From: a bacterium
GTDB lineage: Bacteria > Electryoneota > RPQS01
Reading direction: 5' to 3'
Length of the DNA stretch: 64,000 nucleotides
NCBI GenBank assembly: GCA_023382385.1
Contig: JAHDVH010000003.1
Location: 1 to 64,000 of the forward strand
Positions 44,907 to 54,016 of the stretch are shown one piece after another. The position numbers were made by a program, and so were the translations under genes. Each line of letters begins with the position of its first letter. Within the stretch, counting starts at the first letter, position 1. The notes beneath the pieces were generated by a model. The model was not told where the DNA came from and did no database searches. It saw nothing but the letters and a program-made list of their open reading frames with translations.

Positions 44907-45656
44907 CTAAATCCAAAGGCCGCCATGCACATTGAGCACGGCGCCGGTCACGTAGGAGGCTTCCTCCGAGCACAGGTAAGCAGCGGCATTGGCAATGTCA
45001 GCGGGTGTGCCGATTTCGCCGAGCGGCACTTCGGACGGCATCCATTGCCGCATACGCGGAGTCATCGTGTCGTTTTCGATAAAACCCGGATTGACCACGT
45101 TTACGCGGATTCGCTTCGGTCCCAGCTCGCGGGCGAGCGTTTGCGCCAAGATAACTACTCCGGTCTTGGCAATGGAATAGGCACAAGCTACGTGCTGCGA
45201 TCCCACGCGCTCGGCGTTCGGTGAGCCAATAAACAGGATCGAACCTCCGTTCTCGGAGCGGTCTATTATGGGTACCGCGCGTTGGGTGACCCAAGCCGCA
45301 CTGAGCAGATTTCCGCGCAGCATGAGGTCCCACTCTTCCGCAGTCGTTTCGAGCACTGGTCTGACGATGAACGGCCCGGTATTGTTCACAAGAATATCCA
45401 GCCGTGCAAAAGTCTGGCTCATCTCCTCGAAGAGCTTATCAACGCCCTCTTCAGTGGAGACATCCGCACGAACGGCGAGGGCTCGCCTGCCGAGGCCTTC
45501 AATCCATTGAACGACTTCGCGCGCGGCATCTTCCCGCTCAAGATAGTTTATCACGACATCCGCGCCGCACTGCGCAAGCTTCAGAGCTATCCCGCGGCCG
45601 ATTCCGCGACTTCCGCCTGTCACCAAAGCGACTTTTCCGGTCAATTCATGGTTCAT
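44907..45656 (-). CDS. SDR-family oxidoreductase (FabG-like)
   Basis: A 249-residue classical short-chain dehydrogenase/reductase. Cofactor motif 'TGGSRGIGRGIA' (about 14-25, NADP-type with Arg), structural 'NNTGPF', catalytic Ser in 'LFIGSPN', and Tyr/Lys in 'YSIAK'. 'NPGFIENDTM' matches the family C-terminal half. A 3-oxoacyl-ACP reductase or related ketoreductase role is likely, but the substrate cannot be fixed from sequence. Its start codon overlaps the first codons of the divergent hydrolase gene, so its promoter would lie inside that gene. Confidence 0.85.
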   Translation of the reverse strand: MNHELTGKVALVTGGSRGIGRGIALKLAQCGADVVINYLEREDAAREVVQWIEGLGRRALAVRADVSTEEGVDKLFEEMSQTFARLDILVNNTGPFIVRPVLETTAEEWDLMLRGNLLSAAWVTQRAVPIIDRSENGGSILFIGSPNAERVGSQHVACAYSIAKTGVVILAQTLARELGPKRIRVNVVNPGFIENDTMTPRMRQWMPSEVPLGEIGTPADIANAAAYLCSEEASYVTGAVLNVHGGLWI

Positions 45657-47162
45657 GTTGCAATGCTATTTGTTGCGGGTTTGTTGATGCTGCTGTCCGG
45701 CATTATGCACGCACAGCCTGTGACTTTCGATACCACCGCCGTCACGGCGGCGGGAGACACGTGTGAGTTCTATGTGCAGATTCCGTCAAACTACGACCCC
45801 GCGCGTCCGCCGGCGATACTGGTCGGATGGCACGCGCTTGGTGGAAGCGAATACGAGATATTCGCGCACCTGTATGACGAACGATGCGAAGAACGTGGCT
45901 GGATTATCGCCAGCCATATGGGACCAAACGACCGGCATTGGAATACGCGACTGCCTCAACTGCACTGTCGTGCGATGCTGGAGTGGCTGGAAGAGCACTA
46001 CCCGTTTTCACGGGATTCCATCTATATGTGCGGCGGCTCCATGGGCGGAGCTGCAGGTCAGATTTGGCATAACAACAACTGCGCCTACGACGACTACCTG
46101 ATTGCAGCGACTGCAGGAGGATCGCAGATTCTTGATTGCCAGCTGCGGCAGGAGCAGTATTTGGCCAGCGGAGACACGAACCGCTCGATGCGTGCGGCAT
46201 TCGGGGGCTTTCCGTTTGAGTCCGACTCTGTCGCTTACGAATACCATCGGTATAGCGCGGTGTTCTTCGAAGACACTACGGAGTCCATGCATTTTAACTG
46301 TCTGACCGTTCCTGTCTGGAGCAGTTGGGGTGCCGATGAGTTCGAATGGTTCGCCTACGGCTATCCTGCGCTGGACTATGCGATATTGCGGAGATTCGGC
46401 GCGGAATCACACTTCGGACCGGCCGACTATTTCGGGCACGGCTTCAACATTCTGCCGAGTACGTCGGTCATGCACTGGTTCTCCACTTACAGTGCAAATC
46501 GCTTTCCCGACACCTTGTCGCTGGCGGCAGATGAGGGCGGAAGATATTACTATTGCGATGTGACGCTCGGAGAGCAGCCTTATACATTCGCCAGGTGGGA
46601 TGTCCGCAAAGACTCCGCGACAAAGCGACTCGATATTGCGCTGCTGCGGAATGTCGAGGAGCTGACAGTTCACTTCGTATTTCCGTGGCCAGCGCTCGAC
46701 ACGCTGCGCTGTGTATGGTCGCTGGAAGACAGTTTGACAGAAAGCGCGACGATTCGACTGACCGGATTCCCGTCGGCGGGGACGATTGCCATTGACGGGA
46801 CACCGGCGAGAGTTGTCAATTCTGAGGGCGAAGTTGAATTTGTGCTGAACGGGCGAGTCGAGATGGAATTGACTTTCCGCGCAACCGAAGTCCCCCCCAC
46901 TCCAATTCCTCAAGAACTTGCTTTGCTGCGTGCTTATCCTAATCCGTTCAACTCGTCGTTGACCGTGATAGTTTCCTGCGAGCGAGCGCGGCAGACTACT
47001 ATCGACTTCTATGACGTTCGCGGGCGACTGGCGAAGAGTTTTCCTGTGGCACTCGCGCCGGGAATTCGTTCGTTTACTCTCTCGCTATCCGAAATGTCAA
47101 CGGGACTCTATTTCACACGAATCGAGAACTCTGCGCCGCTAAAAGTCTTGCTAATACGTTAG
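45648..47162 (+). CDS. secreted alpha/beta hydrolase with C-terminal sorting domain
   Basis: Approximately 504 residues: signal peptide (1-27, 'SGIMHAQP'), an esterase/depolymerase-type alpha/beta-hydrolase domain (about 35-270) with nucleophile Ser131 in 'CGGSMGGAAG' and 'VGWHALGGSE' as the oxyanion region, a beta-rich linker, and an approximately 85-residue tail starting 'LLRAYPNPFNSS', the type A sorting signal. It probably cleaves an extracellular ester; the substrate is unknown. Start is ATG 45648 or ATG 45663, neither with a ribosome-binding site. The 3' end overlaps the M42 gene by four bases, tail to tail. Confidence 0.8.
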   Translation: MVHVAMLFVAGLLMLLSGIMHAQPVTFDTTAVTAAGDTCEFYVQIPSNYDPARPPAILVGWHALGGSEYEIFAHLYDERCEERGWIIASHMGPNDRHWNTRLPQLHCRAMLEWLEEHYPFSRDSIYMCGGSMGGAAGQIWHNNNCAYDDYLIAATAGGSQILDCQLRQEQYLASGDTNRSMRAAFGGFPFESDSVAYEYHRYSAVFFEDTTESMHFNCLTVPVWSSWGADEFEWFAYGYPALDYAILRRFGAESHFGPADYFGHGFNILPSTSVMHWFSTYSANRFPDTLSLAADEGGRYYYCDVTLGEQPYTFARWDVRKDSATKRLDIALLRNVEELTVHFVFPWPALDTLRCVWSLEDSLTESATIRLTGFPSAGTIAIDGTPARVVNSEGEVEFVLNGRVEMELTFRATEVPPTPIPQELALLRAYPNPFNSSLTVIVSCERARQTTIDFYDVRGRLAKSFPVALAPGIRSFTLSLSEMSTGLYFTRIENSAPLKVLLIR

Positions 47163-48223
47163 GCCAGTTCGTGAACACGCTCGACGACGCGCTTGGCAAG
47201 AGTCAGCGTCTGTTCGAAGTCGGGCCAGTAGAGCGTCGTGTTTGGTGAGTGGATGTAGCGGCAGGGGGTTGCAATACAGCCTGCCAATACCCCTGCGCGC
47301 GTGCCATGAATGGCGCCGGCGTTGGTGCCGCCGTAGATAGGCATCTTGAATTGATACGGAACGTTCGTTTCGCGCGCACAGTCGGTCATCAAATCGACCA
47401 TCCGGCGCGGCACGAGAACAGACTTATCGGCGATGGTTATGACCGGCCCTTTGCGTTGCGAACAGGGCCGTTTTTCTTCGGGAACGCCGGGGAAGTCGGA
47501 ACCGATGGTGCCTTCGAAAGCGACCGCAACGTGCGGGTCAATACCGAAAGCTGCGGGACCCGCTCCGCGCAGGCCTACTTCCTCGCTTGTTGCAAAGTTC
47601 GCGTAGACATCGAGGTCTGTTTTGATTTCACCATCAGCGAGTGCCTTAAGCAGACCGATGACCGTCAGGCAGCCTACGCGATCGTCAAAAGCTTTGCCTA
47701 CATAAATGTCGTCCCGCAGCTTCTGAAACGGATAGGCCAACGTGCCCGGGTCACCGACCGACGCACCCAATTCAGCGGCCTCTTCAGCTGAGTTCACACC
47801 GATGTCCACGAAGTAATCTTCGGCGACAATCGCCTTTTCGCGCTGAGCGGGCGGAAGCACATGCGGTGGAGTCATACCGATAATGCCGTGATAGAAACTG
47901 CCGTTGCGCGACTTGAAGGTCACGCGATGACCGGGAAACATGCGGTCGTCCCAGCCTCCGATAGCGGCAAATCTGACGAAACCATGCGAATCGATATGTC
48001 GCACCATAATTCCGATTTCGTCGGTGTGAGCGTCCAACATCAGTCGCCTGCCGTTCTTACCCGGCCTGAAGGCAATCAGATTGCCGAGCGCGTCCACACG
48101 AATTTCCTTCACCCACGGCTTGATCGTGCGGGAGATGAGATCGCGTACGTCGTCCTCAAAATTTGACGGCCCAAACGCGTTGGATAGTTGCTCAAGCAGA
48201 TTTACGTAATAGTCCTTGCTCAT
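47159..48223 (-). CDS. M42-family aminopeptidase
   Basis: A 354-residue cytosolic metallopeptidase of the glutamyl aminopeptidase/FrvX group, which form large dodecameric shells. Metal-ligand and catalytic blocks: 'LDAHTDEIG', 'AFDDRVGC', 'ATSEEVGLRGA', 'EGTIGSD' and 'YIHSPNT'. All are intact. It follows the repeat exoprotein gene by 11 bases and is the last gene of the gdhA run. Confidence 0.92.
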   Translation of the reverse strand: MSKDYYVNLLEQLSNAFGPSNFEDDVRDLISRTIKPWVKEIRVDALGNLIAFRPGKNGRRLMLDAHTDEIGIMVRHIDSHGFVRFAAIGGWDDRMFPGHRVTFKSRNGSFYHGIIGMTPPHVLPPAQREKAIVAEDYFVDIGVNSAEEAAELGASVGDPGTLAYPFQKLRDDIYVGKAFDDRVGCLTVIGLLKALADGEIKTDLDVYANFATSEEVGLRGAGPAAFGIDPHVAVAFEGTIGSDFPGVPEEKRPCSQRKGPVITIADKSVLVPRRMVDLMTDCARETNVPYQFKMPIYGGTNAGAIHGTRAGVLAGCIATPCRYIHSPNTTLYWPDFEQTLTLAKRVVERVHELA

Positions 48224-48234
48224 TGTTCATGCCT

Positions 48235-51072
48235 TTATGACTTGCCGCGGGCCTTGGCCTGCTTCCAGCGTGCCGCGAGAATTGGATCTTTGGTCGTTTC
48301 GTATTTCTTTTCAAACTTATCAAATGTCTTGGCATCCATGACCGCCGCTGCTGCCACGAGCGCGGCGCCCTGCACATTCGGTGCAGGATGCTCCAGATGC
48401 ATGCGCACGAAAGGAACGAGGTTCTTCACACTCTTCCTAAGAGCTTCGTCGCCGTTCCAGCGCGTCGCGAGCATTGGCACGGCCAGCAGGATTTGTTCTA
48501 TGTACTCCGTATCCCGAGTCACCGACGCCGCTCTTTGCAGTTCGGGCACAATTTGCGGCGACTGCTCCGCGAGCGCGTAGACAGCGGCACTGCGTACCGT
48601 ATAGACTGAATCAGTGAGCGCCTTGAAGATCGCATCGAAGCCCTGCGAGTCTCTCAGCTTGCCCAGTGCCACGATAGAAGAGAGCCGTTCGCGTTCAGAT
48701 TTGCTGTCGGCGAAATCATTCAGAACCGGAATAGCGGCCATGTAGCCGATCTCACCAAGGGCACGCAGGATCGATGGACGGAGTTCAGAGTAGCTTTCCT
48801 CCGCGAGTTTGGGTTCGAGCCAAGCGCCGGCACTTGCCGCCTTCATTTCGCTGACGATTGCCACTGCATTGCGACGTCCATCGAGATGCTTTCCTTCAAA
48901 GGCCGCGCGGAGATACGGAAGCGAACTGTCGGGAAAACTCTTGAACAATTCGGTCATTGCACGACGTTCAAGTGCGCTGTTCGTCGTAAGTTTGTTTTCG
49001 CCGACCCAACGCACGGCTCGAATGCCGATCGCGGAAAGCGCAAGGCGCGCACGACGGACTTTTTCGCGGTTGTCGGTGACTTCCCACTTCGAGGCATCCT
49101 CGAAAAGATCCTCTAAAGGACGGGTCGTATCCGACGGTACGAGGTCAACAGTAACATCCGCTTCACGCGGGCGCGTGCTGTCATAGGACACGTCCACGCC
49201 ATACCCGAAATGATCCCTGAACCAGACCGTTGAATCGGCACCTGAGTCATTGGTGTAAACGTCCTTTCCCTCGCCATCCACAAACAGCGCAAGATTCCCG
49301 AAGTTGCGCGCCGGTCGAGTGCCGCCTTGAGAGGCAGTCGGTTCGGTTACCGCATACAGGTCATTTCCCTGCACATCCACAAATAAGGCCGCGCTGTTAG
49401 TGATGGCCATTCCCTGCCCGCCGGATGCGGTGTAGTAGTCATCACCAGATCCATCGCAGAGGATTCCGACGGCGAGATCGTGCGCAGCGCCTTGACTTGG
49501 CCCGAAGCGTGCAGTATACCTGTCGTCTCCGGATACGTCTTCCAGCACTCCGCAGGCGAGGTGAATTCCTGACCCTTGCGCGTACTGCGTTGCGCTGTAG
49601 CTATCATTGCCACTTCCGTCAATCAGCGCGCCGAGCGAATACCAATAGCCGACACCTTGCGCATAGATCTCCGCATCATAAAAGTCGTTTCCGCTGAAAT
49701 CATGCAGGACTGCAATCCCTCCGCCGCCACGCGGACGAAAACCCATGGCGAATCCCTGCGACATCGAGCGGTAATCTTCGGGGCGCAGCGGTTCGTGCTT
49801 GATGAGGCCGCCTGCGCGGTACACATCGTTGCCTTCGCCGTCCACGAGGGACGCGAACGCATAAGTCGAAGCAAACGCCTGCCCGAAGCCCGCGCCGTCA
49901 TACAGGTCGCGGCCCTGCACGTCTGTAAAAAGTGAGATTCCGCAGACAGCGGCAGATTGCGAAAACCATCCCGCAGTGTAAAGATCATCGCCAGCGCCAT
50001 CATAAAGCAGCGAGACACCGCAGAACGACGCCGACTGTGAGAAGGCGCCGGCGCGATAGGTATCATCGCCTGAAAGGTCAACGAGAGCGGACAATCCCAT
50101 CACCGCGCTGGATTGCGAGAGCCACTCCGCAGGCGCGTAAAAGTCATTACCTGAGTAGTCCAATACGACCGAAGTCGAGTGCCGGATGCCACCGACAGCG
50201 GAAGCACAGCGGGCGAGGTATTGGTCGTCTCCACCGAGGTCAATGATCACGGAGAATTCCTCCGTGTAGCGATTCGCACCAGAACCTCCGACGACCCATC
50301 GACCAAGCGGAGTCTCCTGATAGAAGAGCACGTCGCCTTCCACGCCTGAGGGTTTTACTTTGGGAGGAACTACGGAAGAGAAATCCGGGGGGTTCTCGGC
50401 CATCAGCGCCACTCCGCGGAGCATCGCGTAGCCTGCAACCGACAAGGCATTGCGATTGACACGGGCCAGCAGCGTCAAAACACTATCGGAAGAGACATCT
50501 TGCGACGTGTCCGCTTCAATGCCAAACGCACGATACAGAGATCCTTTCAGGCTGTCATCCGCCGTGACATCCTCATCTTCAAACCAGAGCGGGATTGAGA
50601 GCAGGAGCGCCTGCCTCTGGTCGGGCGACAGCGAGTCGAAGGCCTGTTTGCGGTAGCCTTCAGCAAGTGTCAGAGCGCTGCTCAATGGTTCGAGGGGATT
50701 ACCTGAAGGCGCGTGGACTAACTGTGAATCAACGTCCGCATAAACCGCCTGCGGGACTCGAACATTGAGCATGGCCGCAAGGTCCGGGAATTTTGCAAAG
50801 TCCGAAAACTGACGCGGAGCAAAGCCCGAAGCCACGAACGCGACTTCCCGAGCGGCGAGCGGCGATGACAGTGCGTGGCGGATTGGATCGAGTAAGAATG
50901 TGTCGTCTTTTGCCCAGATGCGATCTGAATCGAATGCTGTTCGATCCAATCCGAATCTGTGCAAAGCATCGTCAATGAGCCGTTCCGGTTCCGCAGCAAG
51001 CGACAAAGAAGCTGAGAGCAGGGAGATTAGAATGAGGTGGATTGCCATGTGCGTTCCGCGCGTGATATTCAT
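48235..51072 (-). CDS. large exported protein with 12 DxxGxDxY repeats and HEAT-like repeats
   Basis: Approximately 945 residues. Order: signal peptide, an unrecognised helical domain (about 30-265), then twelve tandem units of about 23-45 residues (about 290-640), each with the core (V/L)xDxxGxDxYxA followed by a Q-S/G-x-A turn ('LLYDGAGDDLYTAGWFSQSA', 'ALIDGSGNDSYSATQYAQGS'), and a helical C-terminal part with HEAT/PBS-type repeats (about 700-930; 'ILRALGEIGYMAAIPVLNDFA'). The repeats recall calcium-binding RTX GGxGxDx motifs but are longer and carry an invariant Tyr; I know no named family. ATG 51072 overlaps the thiN stop region (TAATATG); ATG 51048 is the alternative. Confidence 0.8.
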   Translation of the reverse strand: MNITRGTHMAIHLILISLLSASLSLAAEPERLIDDALHRFGLDRTAFDSDRIWAKDDTFLLDPIRHALSSPLAAREVAFVASGFAPRQFSDFAKFPDLAAMLNVRVPQAVYADVDSQLVHAPSGNPLEPLSSALTLAEGYRKQAFDSLSPDQRQALLLSIPLWFEDEDVTADDSLKGSLYRAFGIEADTSQDVSSDSVLTLLARVNRNALSVAGYAMLRGVALMAENPPDFSSVVPPKVKPSGVEGDVLFYQETPLGRWVVGGSGANRYTEEFSVIIDLGGDDQYLARCASAVGGIRHSTSVVLDYSGNDFYAPAEWLSQSSAVMGLSALVDLSGDDTYRAGAFSQSASFCGVSLLYDGAGDDLYTAGWFSQSAAVCGISLFTDVQGRDLYDGAGFGQAFASTYAFASLVDGEGNDVYRAGGLIKHEPLRPEDYRSMSQGFAMGFRPRGGGGIAVLHDFSGNDFYDAEIYAQGVGYWYSLGALIDGSGNDSYSATQYAQGSGIHLACGVLEDVSGDDRYTARFGPSQGAAHDLAVGILCDGSGDDYYTASGGQGMAITNSAALFVDVQGNDLYAVTEPTASQGGTRPARNFGNLALFVDGEGKDVYTNDSGADSTVWFRDHFGYGVDVSYDSTRPREADVTVDLVPSDTTRPLEDLFEDASKWEVTDNREKVRRARLALSAIGIRAVRWVGENKLTTNSALERRAMTELFKSFPDSSLPYLRAAFEGKHLDGRRNAVAIVSEMKAASAGAWLEPKLAEESYSELRPSILRALGEIGYMAAIPVLNDFADSKSERERLSSIVALGKLRDSQGFDAIFKALTDSVYTVRSAAVYALAEQSPQIVPELQRAASVTRDTEYIEQILLAVPMLATRWNGDEALRKSVKNLVPFVRMHLEHPAPNVQGAALVAAAAVMDAKTFDKFEKKYETTKDPILAARWKQAKARGKS

Positions 51073-51073
51073 A

Positions 51074-51745
51074 TTATAAAACAGGAATGACGATGAGGGA
51101 CTTTCCGGATTGTTGACTGAACTTAAGCGGAGGCTTTGCCACTCTGTTCGAAAGGCTCTGATAAGCTCCAAGTTCGAGAGTGCGGTCCGTCAAAGGCCAT
51201 GCAGCACCGGTGAGACTACAATGCTCGGCGCGCGGGCATCCGAGCCACGACACCACGGCACCCTCCGGCAGATTCACCTTCCGTGACACTCTTCCACGCA
51301 TCGGCAAGCCGATTGCATTTGAGAATAGAAAGGTGATATCCAGCGCCGGAGTAGACAAAGCCTTGCTCACCGCATGCAGGAAGTGGTCAGGTCTGTCGCC
51401 GTCAACGCCGGCCAGCACAACAGATCGAAATTGCCGCGAACGACAATAGGCGAATGCTTTTTCGATATCTGAGCTGTTTTGATCCGGCACAGATTGAATT
51501 CGAGTGCCTGCGGTGCGTGCCCAGTTCAAATCTTTCAGCGTTGCGCTATCCAAGTCTCCGATCACTACATGCGGAGCGATCCTCAGCTTGTGAAAACGGC
51601 TGAGGCCCCCGTCAACTGCAATCAAACGACGGGCGCACTTCAAAGCGGTGCGGAGGAGCCTTGCGTGCGGCATGGCTCCTCCGGCAACCAGAAGTGCATC
51701 TATTTGCTGCGGAAGGATCGTTTCAATCCAACGGGCAAATGGCAC
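51074..51745 (-). CDS. thiN: thiamine diphosphokinase
   Basis: A 223-residue thiamine pyrophosphokinase that makes thiamine diphosphate from thiamine and ATP. Motifs: 'ALLVAGGAMPHARLL' N-terminal fold, 'AVDGGLSRF', 'VIGDLDSA', 'DQNSSDIEKA' and 'GVDGDRPDHFLHA'. It starts at GTG five bases after the gdhA stop with no clear ribosome-binding site, so translational coupling is likely. Confidence 0.92.
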   Translation of the reverse strand: MPFARWIETILPQQIDALLVAGGAMPHARLLRTALKCARRLIAVDGGLSRFHKLRIAPHVVIGDLDSATLKDLNWARTAGTRIQSVPDQNSSDIEKAFAYCRSRQFRSVVLAGVDGDRPDHFLHAVSKALSTPALDITFLFSNAIGLPMRGRVSRKVNLPEGAVVSWLGCPRAEHCSLTGAAWPLTDRTLELGAYQSLSNRVAKPPLKFSQQSGKSLIVIPVL

Positions 51746-51750
51746 GATGA

Positions 51751-53154
51751 TCAGGCGTACAATCCGCGCAGCTCGGACGCGATTGAGACTCTGCTGATTG
51801 CGACCATGAACGCCGCCACGCGCATCGAACAGTTATGCTGAAGGTAGGTGTCGTAGACGGCGTCAAACGCGGAGTTCATGGCGACTTCAAGCTCGTTATT
51901 CACCTGCTCCAGTGGCCAGTAGTAGCCCATACGGTTCTGCACCCACTCAAAGTAACTGACGATGACACCTCCGGCATTGCAGAGGATGTCAGGGATGATG
52001 AACGTGCCCTTCTTGTTCAGCACTTGATCGGCGTCGGAGTCGAGCGGTCCATTCGCACCTTCCGCGATGTAGCGCGCCTTGACTCGAGCCGCGTTCTTCT
52101 TTGTGATCACCAATTCCAAAGCACAGGGTGCAAGAACATCGACGTCGAGTTCGAGAAGATCATCAGGATTCGCCATCTTTTTAGCGAGCTTGGTCGAATC
52201 GAAAGACTTCAAACCGTGGTGCTTCTCGGCGTACTTCATAGCTTCGGTAATGTCGATGCCGTTGGGATTGTGATACGCCCCATATTGATCAGAGATCGCC
52301 ACAACCTTGCAGCCGTCCTGATGCAAGAGCAGAGCGGCGTTCCCCCCGACGTTTCCGAACCCCTGAACCGCTACGGTCAACCCTTCCATCTTCTCACTGT
52401 GTCCCGCAACTGCACGGCGCAGCGCGAACAGCAATCCTTTGGATGTCGCCATCACGCGACCGCGGCTTCCACCTATTTCGATCGGCTTCCCCGTCACCAC
52501 AGCACCGATGGTGTCGTGTTTGTGCATGGAATACGTGTCCATGAACCACGCCATGATCTGGGGGTTCGTATTCACATCCGGTGCAGGAACGTCGCGGTCA
52601 GGGCCGAACATGTCCTCAAGCTCCGCGAAATAGCGGCGTGACAGACGCTCCAATTCTCCCTTGGATAGTTGAGCGGGATCAACGATAATGCCGCCCTTGC
52701 CTCCGCCCATAGGAATATTCGCAACGGCGCATTTGAAAGTCATCCAAAATGCGAGTGCCTTTACTTCGTCCAAGTTTACATTAGGATGGTAACGTATTCC
52801 ACCTTTCGCAGGTCCACGAGCAATATTGTGCTGAACGCGAAACCCTGTGAATGTTTCAATTCTGCCATCGTCCATCCGGATCGGCAATGTAACTTCGATA
52901 CATTTGCGGGGTTGCTTGATCATCGCGGTCTGGCTCTTAGAGAGATTCAAGAGAGCGGCGGCCTCATCAAATTGTTTCATGGCATTTTCGAACGCAGATT
53001 GATGCTGAAGACCCTCGGTTCTGGGACTAAAGGCGCGGACAGCATCCATGCCTTGCAAGGCCTGACCAGACTTGACCATGTAAGTCTGGCCCTTCTTCTT
53101 GGCAGTTGATTTGGGTTTCTCGATGGTTTTCTTGGGAGTGTCTTTCTTCTTCAT
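51751..53154 (-). CDS. gdhA: glutamate dehydrogenase (Glu/Leu/Phe/Val family) with lysine-rich N-terminus
   Basis: A 467-residue amino-acid dehydrogenase. Catalytic Lys in 'IPMGGGKGGI', 'NIARGPAKGGIR' substrate region, cofactor fold 'AVQGFGNVGGNAA', and 'EGANGP'. NAD- or NADP-linked oxidative deamination of glutamate is most likely. The first 25 residues are unusual: eleven are Lys, with Thr and Pro ('MKKKDTPKKTIEKPKSTAKKK'), absent from ordinary GDHs. The start is supported by AGGA six bases upstream. First gene of the gdhA-thiN-repeat protein-M42 run. Confidence 0.9.
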   Translation of the reverse strand: MKKKDTPKKTIEKPKSTAKKKGQTYMVKSGQALQGMDAVRAFSPRTEGLQHQSAFENAMKQFDEAAALLNLSKSQTAMIKQPRKCIEVTLPIRMDDGRIETFTGFRVQHNIARGPAKGGIRYHPNVNLDEVKALAFWMTFKCAVANIPMGGGKGGIIVDPAQLSKGELERLSRRYFAELEDMFGPDRDVPAPDVNTNPQIMAWFMDTYSMHKHDTIGAVVTGKPIEIGGSRGRVMATSKGLLFALRRAVAGHSEKMEGLTVAVQGFGNVGGNAALLLHQDGCKVVAISDQYGAYHNPNGIDITEAMKYAEKHHGLKSFDSTKLAKKMANPDDLLELDVDVLAPCALELVITKKNAARVKARYIAEGANGPLDSDADQVLNKKGTFIIPDILCNAGGVIVSYFEWVQNRMGYYWPLEQVNNELEVAMNSAFDAVYDTYLQHNCSMRVAAFMVAISRVSIASELRGLYA

Positions 53155-53208
53155 GTCGATTCCTGTGGTTCGGAGACCAGGTAGAAAGTGAAAAGAATGT
53201 CGTTTGTG

Positions 53209-54006
53209 TTATATATCTCTTGATTCTATTCGAAAGTAGGCGAGCATCCCGCCGGCCAATTGACCATCCCGACGAAATGAGCTCCATCGACGATCGTTGT
53301 AGGTGTCCGGCGGTCGTTGGCAGAAGCGAGCGCACACGACACCCGCACGCAAGAGGTCGATGACAATTGCCGCAAAGATGTCAAGATGAGGTCGCCCGTT
53401 AAACGTGGCAACCACGCTGGGACCGAACTCGCCCGCAAAATCACCGGCAACATCTTTTCCGACCTCGTAGTTTCGGGTCCCAATCATGGGTCCTATGGCA
53501 ACGCGCAAGTCAGATGGCAAAACTGCGAGTTCATCTTTCATCAACGACACTGCACGCGCGGCGATTCCGGCAAGCGTTCCTCGCCAGCCGGAGTGTATTA
53601 ATCCTATGGCGCGTGAGGCAGGATCATAGAGGAAAATTGGCGCGCAGTCCGCATGAGAGGTTATCAGTGTTACGGAAGGATCGTTAGTAATGATTCCGTC
53701 CGCATCAGGGATTCTGGTGTCAGGGTTCAGAAAGCCAGAACCAACTTGTGACTGATCAACACGGAGAACGTGTGCGCTGTGGGTCTGTTCAAGAGTGATA
53801 CAAGTCTCTGGTTTTAGACCAACTCGAAGAGCCCAAGCTGTCCGCAAACGACATATTTCGTCTTGCTCTGCTCGGCCCCACCCGAGACTTCCGTCTGAAG
53901 TCTCGGAAATTCCACCAGTTACGCCAATCCAATCAAGAGGGAGTGCCCAACCTTGAGTTTGATTTTTTGGCTGGGTTTGGGTATCTTTTATGACCTCAGA
54001 ACTCAA
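53209..54006 (-). CDS. YfiH-type multicopper polyphenol oxidase/purine nucleoside phosphorylase-like protein
   Basis: A 265-residue member of the YfiH/LACC1 (DUF152) family. Diagnostic zinc/active-site blocks are 'TLEQTHSAHV', 'ITSHADCAPIFLYD', 'IHSGWRGT' and 'IGPMIGTRNYEV'. Family members act on purine nucleosides and also as peptidoglycan-editing factors; the role here is unsettled. The only sensible start is a TTG at 54006, without a ribosome-binding site, and it overlaps the divergent dehydrogenase upstream region. Confidence 0.85.
   Translation of the reverse strand: MSSEVIKDTQTQPKNQTQGWALPLDWIGVTGGISETSDGSLGWGRAEQDEICRLRTAWALRVGLKPETCITLEQTHSAHVLRVDQSQVGSGFLNPDTRIPDADGIITNDPSVTLITSHADCAPIFLYDPASRAIGLIHSGWRGTLAGIAARAVSLMKDELAVLPSDLRVAIGPMIGTRNYEVGKDVAGDFAGEFGPSVVATFNGRPHLDIFAAIVIDLLRAGVVCARFCQRPPDTYNDRRWSSFRRDGQLAGGMLAYFRIESRDI
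53959..53987 (+). promoter_or_regulatory. promoter of the glutaryl-CoA-dehydrogenase-like gene
   Basis: TTGATT, a 17-base spacer and TATCTT, giving a start near 53994 and a 23-base leader with AAGGAG at 54005. It lies inside the first codons of the divergent yfiH gene. Confidence 0.5.
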
Positions 54007-54016
54007 GGAGATGGAA

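Noticed and set aside
51835-52641. 268-codon plus-strand frame opposite gdhA
   Set aside because: gdhA is unmistakable on the minus strand; the antisense frame reflects codon bias of the sense gene.
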